This document shows positions 35,861 through 44,944 of a stretch of DNA of 64,000 nt, in pieces. Source of the DNA: Acetobacterium sp965140355 (lineage in GTDB: Bacteria > Bacillota > Clostridia > Eubacteriales > Eubacteriaceae); NCBI GenBank assembly GCA_965140355.1, contig OZ223192.1, forward strand, positions 248,001 through 312,000. Reading direction: 5' to 3'. The position numbers were made by a program, and so were the translations under genes. Position 1 is the first letter of the stretch, and each line of letters starts with the position of its first letter. The notes beneath the pieces were generated by a model. That model had not been told where the DNA came from and did no database searches. It saw only the letters and a program-made list of their open reading frames with translations.

Positions 35861-36045
35861 ACTAAACCTCCTGAACTAAATATACTTTAATGACTTAACT
35901 ATAGCAGAAAGATTGGCGCTTGTCGAGGGAGGATATTTGATAAATACAGCAGCGTTCAAGGCATCTTTAATTTAATTAAAAGAAGAAGCAATTTAATGCT
36001 GAGAAAAACTGTTATTATGTTTTGAGTTTGAATACATAATATAAC

Positions 36046-36765
36046 TTAGACGGGAGAAAAATCAATGTCGGCTTTTTTAGCTTGTTGATGTTGAAGTTCC
36101 CGTTTTATTCGGTAGAGTCGTCCGTCTTTGACAAACTTTGCTCCAGTTTGTTTAAAATGAAAGGGAATGTTTTTTTGTATGCATTGCCTGCGAATATCGA
36201 GAATCCAATTGTAATTACAGATTCGGGCATTGCTACCAGATTCGCCACCCACTGTTACCGTTTCTATTGAAGATGATAGCCAAGGTGAAAGATCGATCTT
36301 TTCCAATAAAGGTTCGCAGATAATGGCTTTGTGCTTAATTGGTAATTCTAAAAATATTGGTAGCCGATAATTAGTCCGATCCTGATTTTCACAGGTTGAA
36401 CAAATGGTCACATGCTCATATCCATCGTGCCAATCGGACGGAAGATTGACATGGAAACGATCAATACGCTTAGTGATAATAAAAAAATGCAGATCGCTTC
36501 TCAAGCGAATCATCTTCCAGGCTTCAATACGCCAATCATCAGCTTGAGCAAGAAAAAAATCGGAGCTGAAACAGGTGTAGATCGTTTCTCCGGGTGCTAA
36601 CTTGTATTCTCCATTACGGGTCTTTTTTATGGGTAAATTAAAATTAGCGGTTTTGTTTACAATTGAAGCATCCCGGTCAAATAGTGCATCCATTCGATAG
36701 ACATAACAGTTTTGACAGCCAGTACTTATTTTGTGGCAACCGTGCCACGGATTCCATTGAGCCAT
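36046..36765 (-). CDS. DUF5131 (phage Gp37/Gp68-like) radical-SAM-like protein
   Basis: A 239-residue protein opening with WNPWHGCHKISTGCQNCY, the signature of the DUF5131 family, in which the cysteines (about 10, 17 and 20) resemble an iron-sulfur site. Later conserved marks are FSSDFFLAQADDWR, FFIITKRIDRF, ICEPLLEKIDLSPW and VTVGGESG. Family members occur in phages and in bacteria; their function is not established, with a radical-SAM-type fold suggested. Here it is a solitary gene with no phage neighbours. Confidence 0.8.
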   Translation of the reverse strand: MAQWNPWHGCHKISTGCQNCYVYRMDALFDRDASIVNKTANFNLPIKKTRNGEYKLAPGETIYTCFSSDFFLAQADDWRIEAWKMIRLRSDLHFFIITKRIDRFHVNLPSDWHDGYEHVTICSTCENQDRTNYRLPIFLELPIKHKAIICEPLLEKIDLSPWLSSSIETVTVGGESGSNARICNYNWILDIRRQCIQKNIPFHFKQTGAKFVKDGRLYRIKRELQHQQAKKADIDFSPV

Positions 36766-36927
36766 TGCTTTAATCCTTCCAGTTCTAGTCGTGTTTGATC
36801 ATTACGAAATCAAGCGAACTAATCGATGGTATTTTGTGTCGATCAAAGAGTATGTTTTTTATTATAATTCAAGATAGAGAAATTTCCTATCCCGATGAAG
36901 GCACTTTTTTTATTGGCTTTAGCGTCT

Positions 36928-38157
36928 TTATGATATTGATTTATATAATGTTTGAATGGAATCGTTGGGTAATTGGTTAAGTTCTTTGAGTAGCAATTTT
37001 TTTAAATGGTCATAATGTCGAGCAAAAGAAACGTAATCATCGTTAAATAGAAAGACTTTTAGTAGAAGTTCATGGTATTTTTCATTGAGATTATCTATTT
37101 CTAAAAGTTTTGTTAAAATTTTTTTTGTTGATGAATAATCATGATTAAAAAAGTAATGTTGGGCCAGATCAAAGGCGTATTTTTCAAACTGATACTTTAT
37201 ATAATTGGTCTCAGCGGTAGCCCAACGATAACCATTTTCAGTAAGGAAATCCCCTTCATATAATAAAATAGCACGCTCAAATTCCCGAATTGTTGGGGGA
37301 TTAATTGTATCGGGAGAAGTAATGTCGGTTTTCATTAAGTATTTTAATTCGTTGAGGTCTGAATAAAAAGTTTGGGCATCAAAACAATAAAAACCATTAA
37401 TAAGCTCTATTTTGAAATTAATGTTTACTGATTTCAGGTCTTTTTTCAAATTGTAAAGTGATGTGTGCAGATATTTTAATGCTTTATCCAACTCAATATC
37501 CGGCCAGAGAGCTTCTAATATTTTATCTTTCGAAACATACGGTTTTTCTTTTTCCAATAAAAACGCAAATAATTCTTCAGTTTTGGAAGTCCGCCATTTG
37601 ATGGGCTTTTTAAAATCATTTTTAAATACTCTGAACTTTCCAAAAAAATAAAGATACAGTTCAGCACTACTGCTATCCTTCGCGGATTTATATGCTTTGA
37701 TAATTTTATGCTGATTTCTAATGGTATCAATTAATTTTTTTTCATATAATTTACGTTTAGTTATATCTCTAACGATACCAATTACAACGATATGATTGGT
37801 ATCATGATTGACATCGAACCGGGTTGAGAGTTCAATATGCTTTATTGAACCATCTTTACAAGCGTGCTGATATTCACTGAGATCATGAATAATGTCTTCA
37901 TTTCGTTCACCGTCAATAATGCGTTGATAACGTTGAAGGCAGGAGTTTATTATTTTTTGTAGTGGCTCGATGGTCAAAATATCTTCTGCTTTTTTCAGCA
38001 GAGCATCTTCAGCGGATAATCCTTTTAGTTTCAAAATGGAAGGGCTGATATACAAAAACTTCTTCCTATCAAAGTCAAAGATCCAGATACATTCGTTGAT
38101 TTTTTCCATAAGAATTTGAAAATCGATTGTCTGATCATGGATCAAATGTTTACTCAT
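36928..38157 (-). CDS. PAS domain plus SARP/BTAD-type transcriptional regulator
   Basis: A 409-residue protein; the ATG at 38157 follows GGAGG and is preferred to an upstream extension. Residues about 10-150 form a PAS/PAC sensor (ECIWIFDFDRKKFLYISPS, VVIGIVRDITKRKL). Residues about 170-265 form an OmpR-like winged helix (ELYLYFFGKFRVF, WRTSKTEELFAFLL, LHTSLYNLKKDL). Residues about 270-409 form a BTAD/TPR domain (LLYEGDFLTENGYRWA, EKYHELLLKVFL). This layout is known from Firmicutes response-regulator-like activators. It diverges from the chemoreceptor gene at 38403, which may be its target. Confidence 0.8.
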   Translation of the reverse strand: MSKHLIHDQTIDFQILMEKINECIWIFDFDRKKFLYISPSILKLKGLSAEDALLKKAEDILTIEPLQKIINSCLQRYQRIIDGERNEDIIHDLSEYQHACKDGSIKHIELSTRFDVNHDTNHIVVIGIVRDITKRKLYEKKLIDTIRNQHKIIKAYKSAKDSSSAELYLYFFGKFRVFKNDFKKPIKWRTSKTEELFAFLLEKEKPYVSKDKILEALWPDIELDKALKYLHTSLYNLKKDLKSVNINFKIELINGFYCFDAQTFYSDLNELKYLMKTDITSPDTINPPTIREFERAILLYEGDFLTENGYRWATAETNYIKYQFEKYAFDLAQHYFFNHDYSSTKKILTKLLEIDNLNEKYHELLLKVFLFNDDYVSFARHYDHLKKLLLKELNQLPNDSIQTLYKSIS

Positions 38158-38402
38158 ATAGTCGCTACCTCCATCATAATTGAACTGAATACGGTTGTTT
38201 AGAATTTGTTGATTTGAATATAGTATAATCATAAGCATTGTGGCTTACAAGATAAAAGAATAGTCACCATAGTAATAATTATACAGAATTCAACATAGTA
38301 GCAATATAAAGAAATTAAAACAATCTTTGTTGCATTATCGATGGATAATATTGTTGAAATAATAAAACATCGTTAAACAAAAATATGAAAGGAGCGCAAG
38401 GT

Positions 38403-41400
38403 ATGAAGACAGTACAAATTGATTCGGAAGATAATCGAAATGGAGGTGATGCATTTTCGATAAAAATACATTTAACCACAAAACTTATTCTCTTAACGGT
38501 TTTAACGCTGATTGCAGCGATTGTTATCTTGGGCATTTTAGTTGTTAACGCTGGAGCCGCGATTATTAATGAAAAAAGTGAAACCGATGCATTAGAATAT
38601 GTAGCGGAATCAGCCAGTCATATTAGCGAAGTAATTACCGGGAATTTAGATATGTTAAATGAAATTGTTGATCGGGAAGCAATAATCGGTATGAATTTTG
38701 ATGCTCAGGTAAAATCCGTTTCTGGTGAGGTGGAAAAACTGGGATATCAGGATGTGGCAGTGATTGATACGAATGGTCATGGAAAATATATTATCGGTGG
38801 TGGTGAGTTTGATGTCTCTGATCAAATCTGGTATCAGACAGCATTGACTGGGAACCCCTATATTTCAGATGTTTCGGTTAGTCAGGTGACCAAGCTGCCG
38901 GCAGTTTTTGAGGCAACCCCGATCAAAAAAGGTGACCAGATCGTTGGAGTACTTATGGGTAGGCGCGATGCCAATTTTTTAAGTGCGATCACCAATACGT
39001 TTGGTGATGGTAAAAATAAATATAGTTATGTGATTAGTGCTAGCGGTGGGATAATGGCTCACCCCGATGAACAAATCGTTTTAGCTCAGAATAATGTATT
39101 TGATAATATTGAAAAAGATGGACCTAATGGTTTTGGCGCAATTTTCAAAGGCCTCGGGTCAAATGAATTGACAAACTTCAAATATGAATACAGCGGTGCC
39201 ACTAAAATAGCTTATGTGGCCCCCATTTTAAAAACCGATTGGACCTTAGTTTTAACCGAATCAGAAGATTATTTACTGGCACCGATTGTAGAATTACGTA
39301 ATACCATTATCATCTTTGCATTGGGGATTTTGGCCATCGGAGCTGTTATTTCATTGATCGTTTCCAAACGTATTGCTAAGCCGGTGATTGCGGCTAACCA
39401 GATGATTAAAGAAATCAATCGGGGGCATTTGAGCAACCGTTTGGAAATTGTTTCTCATGATGAAGTGGGAGAGATGACGCAGTCGCTCAATCGCTTGGCA
39501 GATAATTTTCAAAATGAGATTATTGGTCTGATGATCAAAATTTCAAAGGGTGATCTTTCAACAAATATTGAAGTGAATGATTCTGAAGATCAAATTACAC
39601 CAGTATTGAAACAGACGGTCGAAATAATTCATAACCTGATCAGTGAAGCAACGCTGCTTTCTAACGCAGCATTAGCAGGAAAGTGGCAAACGCGTGCTGA
39701 CGAAAATGCTTTTGAAGGTGGTTTCAAAGAGATTCTTAAAGGAGTTAATGCGACCCTTGACACCGTTGTTGATAAGATGGTTTGGTATGAAGCCATCATT
39801 GATTCAGTGCCATTTCCATTGCATGTAACGGATAATGATATGAAATGGACATTTATGAATAGGGCCTTTGAAGCTTTGATGATTGAAAACAGCGTGATTA
39901 CGGATAGAAAATCGGCGGTTGGGATGGACTGTTGGCACGCCGGAGCCGATATTTGTAAAACAGAAGGTTGTGGAATCCGACGTTTAGTTGATCAGGGAAT
40001 TGGAGAAAGTTATTTTGAGTGGTGTGGTCGGAATAATAAACAGGATACCGCATATTTAAAAAATAGCAAAGGCGAAAATATTGGTTTTGTCGAACTTATT
40101 ACCGATTTGACGCCGATGATTCGAGTCAGTAATTATATCAAAACTGAAGTTGATCGATTAGAGAATAACCTTACTTGTTTAGCGCAAGGAGATCTGTTAT
40201 TTGATCTGAAAATTGGAGAAGCGGATGAATATACCACTGAAGTAAGTGCTCAATTTGCTGAAATCCGGAACAGCTTAGCTCAGGTGAAAGATTCAGTTGA
40301 TAATCTCATTAGTGATGCCACCATGTTGGCTCAGGCAGGTATTGATGGACAACTTAACACAAGAGCCGATTCAAACCGTCATCAAGGTGATTTTGCTAAA
40401 ATTGTAAACGGGATCAATGCAACCATGGATGCGGTGGTAGCGCCAATTCAGGAAGCTTCGAATACCTTAAAAAAACTTGCACAAGGAAATCTCAACACTG
40501 GCATGGTCGGTAACTATAATGGCGATTATACTCAGATTAAAGATGATATGAATCAAACTATCGCGTTTCTTAAACGATATGTAGATGAAATTTCTTTTAC
40601 TTTGAAGGAAGTGGGGAGCGGCAATCTGGATCTGGAAATTACCGGAGAATATCTCGGCGACTTTTTAGCGATTAAAACAGCCCTGAATGACATTACCTCA
40701 AATCTCAGTTTGACGATGTCAGATATTAATGAAGCGGCTGGACAGGTTGAAGCCGGAGCTATCCAAATTTCAGACGGGGGACAGGCATTATCGCAAGGGA
40801 CAACCGAACAGGCAAGTGCTATTCAGGAATTAACAGCGTCAATAGAAGAAGTAGCCAGTGAAACAAAGCAAAATGCAATCAATGCCAATAATGCCAATGA
40901 ATTGACTACGGAAGTTAAAATGAATGCTGAAGTTGGCAATAAACAAATGGCAGAAATGGTCGCAGCCATGATCGAAATTAATGACGCTTCTAAAAACATT
41001 TCAAAAATCATCAAAGTTATTGATGATATTGCGTTCCAAACGAATATTCTGGCATTAAATGCCGCAGTTGAAGCCGCTAGAGCTGGACAACATGGGAAGG
41101 GTTTTGCCGTTGTAGCTGAAGAAGTGCGAACCTTGGCAGCAAGAAGTGCTGAAGCGGCAAAAGAGACAACAGTTATGATCGAGGGTTCCATTGTTAAAAC
41201 AGAAGCGGGAACTAAAATCGCTGATTTAACAGCAGAAAGTCTGAAAGGGATTTTAGATGAGATCGAGAAAGTAACCGGATTGGTCGGTAACATTGCTCAA
41301 GCATCTAACGATCAAGCATCAGAGATTGCGCAAATTAATCAGGGAATTGAACAGGTTTCTCAGGTCATCCAAACTAATTCGGCGACGGCTGAAGAAAGTG

Positions 41401-41498
41401 CCGCAGCGAGTGAGGAATTGTCTGGGCAGGCGGAAATACTCAAACAGATGGTAGGTACCTTTAATCTAAAAGAAAATGGTTATGCCATCAGAAAATAA
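38403..41498 (+). CDS. Methyl-accepting chemotaxis protein with dCache, HAMP repeats and PAS
   Basis: A 1031-residue receptor; AAGGAG lies 8 bases before the ATG at 38403. Layout: first transmembrane helix (about 26-48), periplasmic dCache-like sensor (about 50-295), second helix (about 298-318), HAMP (about 320-375), further HAMP-like segments, a PAS-like domain (about 465-575) with cysteines in DCWHAGADICKTEGCGIR, more HAMP units to about 775, then the signalling domain with the conserved tip IDDIAFQTNILALNAAVEAA. It signals to CheA; the Cys-bearing PAS may add redox sensing. Methylation helices flank the tip. Confidence 0.9.
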   Translation: MKTVQIDSEDNRNGGDAFSIKIHLTTKLILLTVLTLIAAIVILGILVVNAGAAIINEKSETDALEYVAESASHISEVITGNLDMLNEIVDREAIIGMNFDAQVKSVSGEVEKLGYQDVAVIDTNGHGKYIIGGGEFDVSDQIWYQTALTGNPYISDVSVSQVTKLPAVFEATPIKKGDQIVGVLMGRRDANFLSAITNTFGDGKNKYSYVISASGGIMAHPDEQIVLAQNNVFDNIEKDGPNGFGAIFKGLGSNELTNFKYEYSGATKIAYVAPILKTDWTLVLTESEDYLLAPIVELRNTIIIFALGILAIGAVISLIVSKRIAKPVIAANQMIKEINRGHLSNRLEIVSHDEVGEMTQSLNRLADNFQNEIIGLMIKISKGDLSTNIEVNDSEDQITPVLKQTVEIIHNLISEATLLSNAALAGKWQTRADENAFEGGFKEILKGVNATLDTVVDKMVWYEAIIDSVPFPLHVTDNDMKWTFMNRAFEALMIENSVITDRKSAVGMDCWHAGADICKTEGCGIRRLVDQGIGESYFEWCGRNNKQDTAYLKNSKGENIGFVELITDLTPMIRVSNYIKTEVDRLENNLTCLAQGDLLFDLKIGEADEYTTEVSAQFAEIRNSLAQVKDSVDNLISDATMLAQAGIDGQLNTRADSNRHQGDFAKIVNGINATMDAVVAPIQEASNTLKKLAQGNLNTGMVGNYNGDYTQIKDDMNQTIAFLKRYVDEISFTLKEVGSGNLDLEITGEYLGDFLAIKTALNDITSNLSLTMSDINEAAGQVEAGAIQISDGGQALSQGTTEQASAIQELTASIEEVASETKQNAINANNANELTTEVKMNAEVGNKQMAEMVAAMIEINDASKNISKIIKVIDDIAFQTNILALNAAVEAARAGQHGKGFAVVAEEVRTLAARSAEAAKETTVMIEGSIVKTEAGTKIADLTAESLKGILDEIEKVTGLVGNIAQASNDQASEIAQINQGIEQVSQVIQTNSATAEESAAASEELSGQAEILKQMVGTFNLKENGYAIRK

Positions 41499-41549
41499 TA
41501 AAGAATTAAATGTGCAGCAACAAATAATAGTAAAAAATATATTTTTTCA

Positions 41550-41582
41550 AAAAATGACGATCAATATGGTCGTTGTTTTTTG
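41550..41582 (+). terminator. Terminator of the chemoreceptor gene
   Basis: AAAAATGACGA pairs with TCGTTGTTTTT (11 pairs, two G-T) and runs into a T tract. Confidence 0.7.
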
Positions 41583-41791
41583 TTTGCAAGTAACGTAATG
41601 ACCGCATAGTGTTAGCATATAGTAAGGGTATAATATTTTATTAATCAGTATTTTGAGATGCATTTTGCTTTGTTTTAGATTAACTTATTTAAAATACGAC
41701 TAAATATTCGTTGTATTTTTATTAAAAGAAATGGATTCGATACTTTTTATGACAAAAAAGCAAGAAAGTTTGTTTTATTGCCAAAAAATAA

Positions 41792-41840
41792 TTGACATTA
41801 AATTCGTAAAACAATACAATAGTATAAATTAACCGGTTAA
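41792..41840 (+). promoter_or_regulatory. Promoter and AACCGGTT operator of the second methyltransferase
   Basis: TTGACA at 41792-41797, a 17-base spacer, TACAAT at 41815-41820, then a perfect palindrome TTAACCGGTTAA at 41829-41840. Spacing and sequence match the corrinoid operon promoter at 27281, including ATTCGTAAAA in the spacer. Confidence 0.75.
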
Positions 41841-41948
41841 GTTAAATTGCAAATTAAATATATTTAATAAACATGTAACGAGAATACTCAAATGGAAGAT
41901 GTGAAGAATACCAAACAAAATTTTAGTTGAAAGTTGGAGGTTATGGTA

Positions 41949-43031
41949 GTGAAAAAAATACCTTTTGACCCGAAAGAGCTGCAGATTGTTGGAGAGATAC
42001 CAAATATGTTTGGTGTCCCCGATCCGATTTATGATTTTCCAATAACAATGAAGGAAAATTACTTGTTAACCATGCAAAAAGAACCAGTTTGGGAAAGTCT
42101 TGGAAATGAGTCGGGATTGTTTTGTCCTAGTGTTATACCGGATAATATTGCGAGAGCTTTTGTTTTTGAAGCAAATATGATGCCACCGCAAGATGGTATT
42201 GATATGTTTGGAATTCCTTGGGAGTATGTACCTGATGCGCAAGGATCGATGGTGAGACCGGGGAATCATATTCTAAGTGATGCTAATGACTGGAAGTCGG
42301 TCATAAAATTTCCTGACATTGACAGCTGGGATTGGGCCGGTAGTGCAAAAGCTAATAATGGAACTTTTTTAAACGGAGACGCCTTTGTGTTGGCTTGGCA
42401 GATTAACGGATGGTGGTTCGAACGGTTAATCTCTTTTATGGGATTTGAGGGTGCAGCGGAGGCTCTGATTGACGAAGATCAACAAGCGGCGGTCAAAGAA
42501 ATATTTGAAGCAACTACTGATCTAGCCTGCCGAATCGTCGATAAATTTGTTGAAAATTTTGACTACATTAGCGGTTTTACTGTTCATGATGATTGGGGTT
42601 CACAGCGATCACCGTTTTTTTCGGAAGCGACAGCTCAGGAAATGATTGTACCTTACATGAAAAAATTGACTGATCATATTCACGCAAAGGGACTTTGGGC
42701 AGATTTACATAGCTGTGGTCATATTGAATCCCGAATTCAGTGCATCTTGGATGCTGGTTGGGATTCGTGGAGCCCGCAGAATATGAACGACACGATCAAA
42801 CTTTTTGAAGAATATGGCGATCAAATTTGTATTGGGTTGATACCAGAAGTATTTGATCCATTAACAACAAGCGAAGACGATCAACGTGAATATGCGAAAA
42901 AATTTGCCGAAAAAGTTTGTATTCCCGGAAAATCCTCGTTTATCAGTGTTTATGCGCTGATTGCTGGAATCATGACACCGGTATTTCGGGAAGAGCTTTA
43001 TAAGCAGTCGCGAATTCTTTATAGTAAATAG
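41949..43031 (+). CDS. Second URO-D-family methyltransferase
   Basis: A 360-residue protein; the GTG at 41949 has GGAGG 8 bases ahead, while the ATG at 41943 is too close to it. The URO-D-type barrel shows TVHDDWGSQRSPFFS (about 215), the zinc-site candidate DLHSCGHIESRI (about 255) and SWSPQNMND. HSCG is the H-x-C zinc motif common in MtaA/MtbA and O-demethylase methyltransferases. It is a solitary gene with no adjacent corrinoid protein, but its promoter matches that of the corrinoid operon at 27.5 kb, so it probably uses that carrier. Confidence 0.8.
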   Translation: MKKIPFDPKELQIVGEIPNMFGVPDPIYDFPITMKENYLLTMQKEPVWESLGNESGLFCPSVIPDNIARAFVFEANMMPPQDGIDMFGIPWEYVPDAQGSMVRPGNHILSDANDWKSVIKFPDIDSWDWAGSAKANNGTFLNGDAFVLAWQINGWWFERLISFMGFEGAAEALIDEDQQAAVKEIFEATTDLACRIVDKFVENFDYISGFTVHDDWGSQRSPFFSEATAQEMIVPYMKKLTDHIHAKGLWADLHSCGHIESRIQCILDAGWDSWSPQNMNDTIKLFEEYGDQICIGLIPEVFDPLTTSEDDQREYAKKFAEKVCIPGKSSFISVYALIAGIMTPVFREELYKQSRILYSK

Positions 43032-43478
43032 CGGCGATGGGCGATGTTAATAAATAGAGTTAAACGTTTGCGGTAACAAGTAAAATAATGATTGTCTTGG
43101 AAGAGCGTTATTTAAAACTCGGAAAACGCGTCTGAAAGTTTACTTAAAAGATTTAAATGCCCCATAGAAATGACTTGTTTATTTTAAATGAGTTAATTCT
43201 ATGGGGCATTTTATGCGTTTATCGACGATCACAAAATGAGAAACAATGATGATTTAAACTGCATTTTGATGTTAGTCATTTCATTTTACCTGGCTCCGGT
43301 TATTGATTAGATAATATCGTGTAACGGGAACACCATTTAAAAATGCACTCGAATTGTTAAATTTAACATCAGCAGTAGATTGTTATTTATGATATAATTT
43401 ATTGCAAAATGAGTGACAAAGCTCACGGCACTTTCGTAATTGCCTAAGAGATATAATTTTACATATAAGGAGAAAATC
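43032..43478. other. Intergenic stretch with terminator
   Basis: No gene. It contains the terminator at 43155 and, at its right end, the probable promoter of the ADP-ribosylglycohydrolase gene (TATGATATAATTT near 43389). Confidence 0.5.
43155..43214. terminator. Long hairpin terminator
   Basis: AAATGCCCCATAGAA pairs with TTCTATGGGGCATTT (15 pairs), and the inner arms (ACTTGTTTA with TAAATGAGT) extend the stem. It ends the methyltransferase transcript. Confidence 0.85.
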
Positions 43479-44804
43479 ATGTTAGGTGCAATTATTGGGG
43501 ACATTGTGGGTTCCCGTTTTGAGTTTAATAATCATCGGAGTAAAGCGTTTGACTTGTTCACAGATAATTGTCGAATCACCGATGACACAATTATGACCTT
43601 GGCTGTAGCCAGCGCGATCATGGAAGCAGAAGAGCAGCTGGAATCAGCTGCCGAAATTGGCGATAATAATCGTGAATATTATCGTTTGGTTGAGGTTCTA
43701 ACAGTGAAGACGATGCAGAATTTAGGCCGAATCTACCCTAATTATGGGTATGGAGACAGGTTTATACAATGGCTTTCTAGCGATCAACCTAAGCCATACA
43801 ATAGTTTTGGAAATGGTGCTGCGATGCGGATTAGTCCGGCGGGCTTTGCTGCTAAGACAGAAACAGAAGCCCGGATATTGTCGGAAGTGATCACCCGGGT
43901 GAGCCATAATCATCCAGAAGGCCTTAAGGGCGCTGAAGCAACCGTGGTGGCCATTTATATGGCCAGAAATGGCGCTGACAAACAAGCCATTCGTGATCGG
44001 ATTAATGGTTACTTTTATACGCTTGATTTTACCATTGATGAGATCAGAGATACCTACCGATTTAATGAAACTTGTCAGGAAACTGTTCCCCAGGCAATAA
44101 CCGCGTTTCTGGAGTCAACATCATTTGAGGATGCCATCCGAACGGCTATTTCGGTGGGTGGTGACAGCGATACTTTGGCAGCCATAACTGGAGCTATTGC
44201 CGAAGCGTATTATGGAATCCCGGAAAACATTAAAGAAAAAGCGCTGACTTACCTGGATGCCAATTTGCGGGAAATATATGAGGCCTGGCAGGAATTCAAA
44301 AAGAAGCGGTCATTGAACATAACTTTCAGACCGGCTAAGCTGCAGGAACGCGAAATTCTGTTTCGTGAAGGTTATCGGGAATGGCCTAAAAATAGAACGT
44401 TTGAAGAGTATTGTAGCGATAACGCCAAAGAAGATGAATACGGAATTCGGTATATTATGGCAATCGATGATGAAATTCTCAGTTCGACGATTCTTTTAGA
44501 ATTAAAGTCAATCATGAGTAAAAAAGTTTATGGAATTGGTTCGGTGTTAACACCTCAAAATCATGCCGGGAAAGGTTATGCAACAGCATTATTACGCAAA
44601 TGCCTCCAACAAATTGATAATAATGATACGTTCGTTTTTCTGTATTCAGATATTAAACCGGCTTTTTATCAAAGACTCGGTTTTAGAATCTTGCCTTTGG
44701 AATTTCAAAAAGTTAAAAAAAGTACTTGTATGGTGAAATGCTGTGACAAAAATTGGGAGGCACTATTAAAAAGTTCAGTTGCGTTAATTCCTGATTACTT
44801 TTAG
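43479..44804 (+). CDS. ADP-ribosylglycohydrolase fused to a GNAT acetyltransferase
   Basis: A 441-residue two-domain protein; AAGGAG precedes the ATG at 43479. Residues 1-285 form an ADP-ribosylglycohydrolase: MLGAIIGDIVGSRFEF, metal ligands in RITDDTIMT (about 37-41), GNGAAMRISPAGF, and the second metal site in SVGGDSDTLAAITGAIAEA. Residues about 290-440 form a GNAT fold with the acetyl-CoA loop in NHAGKGYATALLRKC (about 370) and FYQRLGFRILP. The first half removes ADP-ribose from proteins or nucleic acid; the second transfers an acetyl group to an unknown acceptor. The fusion is in one clean frame. Confidence 0.85.
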   Translation: MLGAIIGDIVGSRFEFNNHRSKAFDLFTDNCRITDDTIMTLAVASAIMEAEEQLESAAEIGDNNREYYRLVEVLTVKTMQNLGRIYPNYGYGDRFIQWLSSDQPKPYNSFGNGAAMRISPAGFAAKTETEARILSEVITRVSHNHPEGLKGAEATVVAIYMARNGADKQAIRDRINGYFYTLDFTIDEIRDTYRFNETCQETVPQAITAFLESTSFEDAIRTAISVGGDSDTLAAITGAIAEAYYGIPENIKEKALTYLDANLREIYEAWQEFKKKRSLNITFRPAKLQEREILFREGYREWPKNRTFEEYCSDNAKEDEYGIRYIMAIDDEILSSTILLELKSIMSKKVYGIGSVLTPQNHAGKGYATALLRKCLQQIDNNDTFVFLYSDIKPAFYQRLGFRILPLEFQKVKKSTCMVKCCDKNWEALLKSSVALIPDYF

Positions 44805-44843
44805 TCACTGCGAGACAGACTTTTATACGATCAAGGAATATGC

Positions 44844-44920
44844 TATAATTTTAGAGATCAATGTCATTAGTTATAAAAAACACTTCCTGACAAGCACTAT
44901 CAATCTGGGAGTGTTTTTAA
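44844..44920 (+). promoter_or_regulatory. Extended -10 promoter followed by an attenuator-like hairpin before the ABC-F gene
   Basis: TGCTATAAT at 44841-44849 is an extended -10 promoter without a good -35. About 25 bases later, AAAAACACTTCC (44876-44887) pairs with the stretch ending AGTGTTTTT (44907-44918), a terminator-like hairpin ahead of the ABC-F start at 44945. ABC-F resistance genes are often controlled by such premature terminators. It may instead just end the upstream gene. Confidence 0.5.
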
Positions 44921-44944
44921 TTGAGAAAAAGAAATGGAGAATGA

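Larger units (their letters stand above)
41499..41948. other. Intergenic stretch: chemoreceptor terminator and methyltransferase promoter
   Basis: No gene. It holds a terminator at 41550 and the AACCGGTT promoter at 41792, listed separately. Confidence 0.6.
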
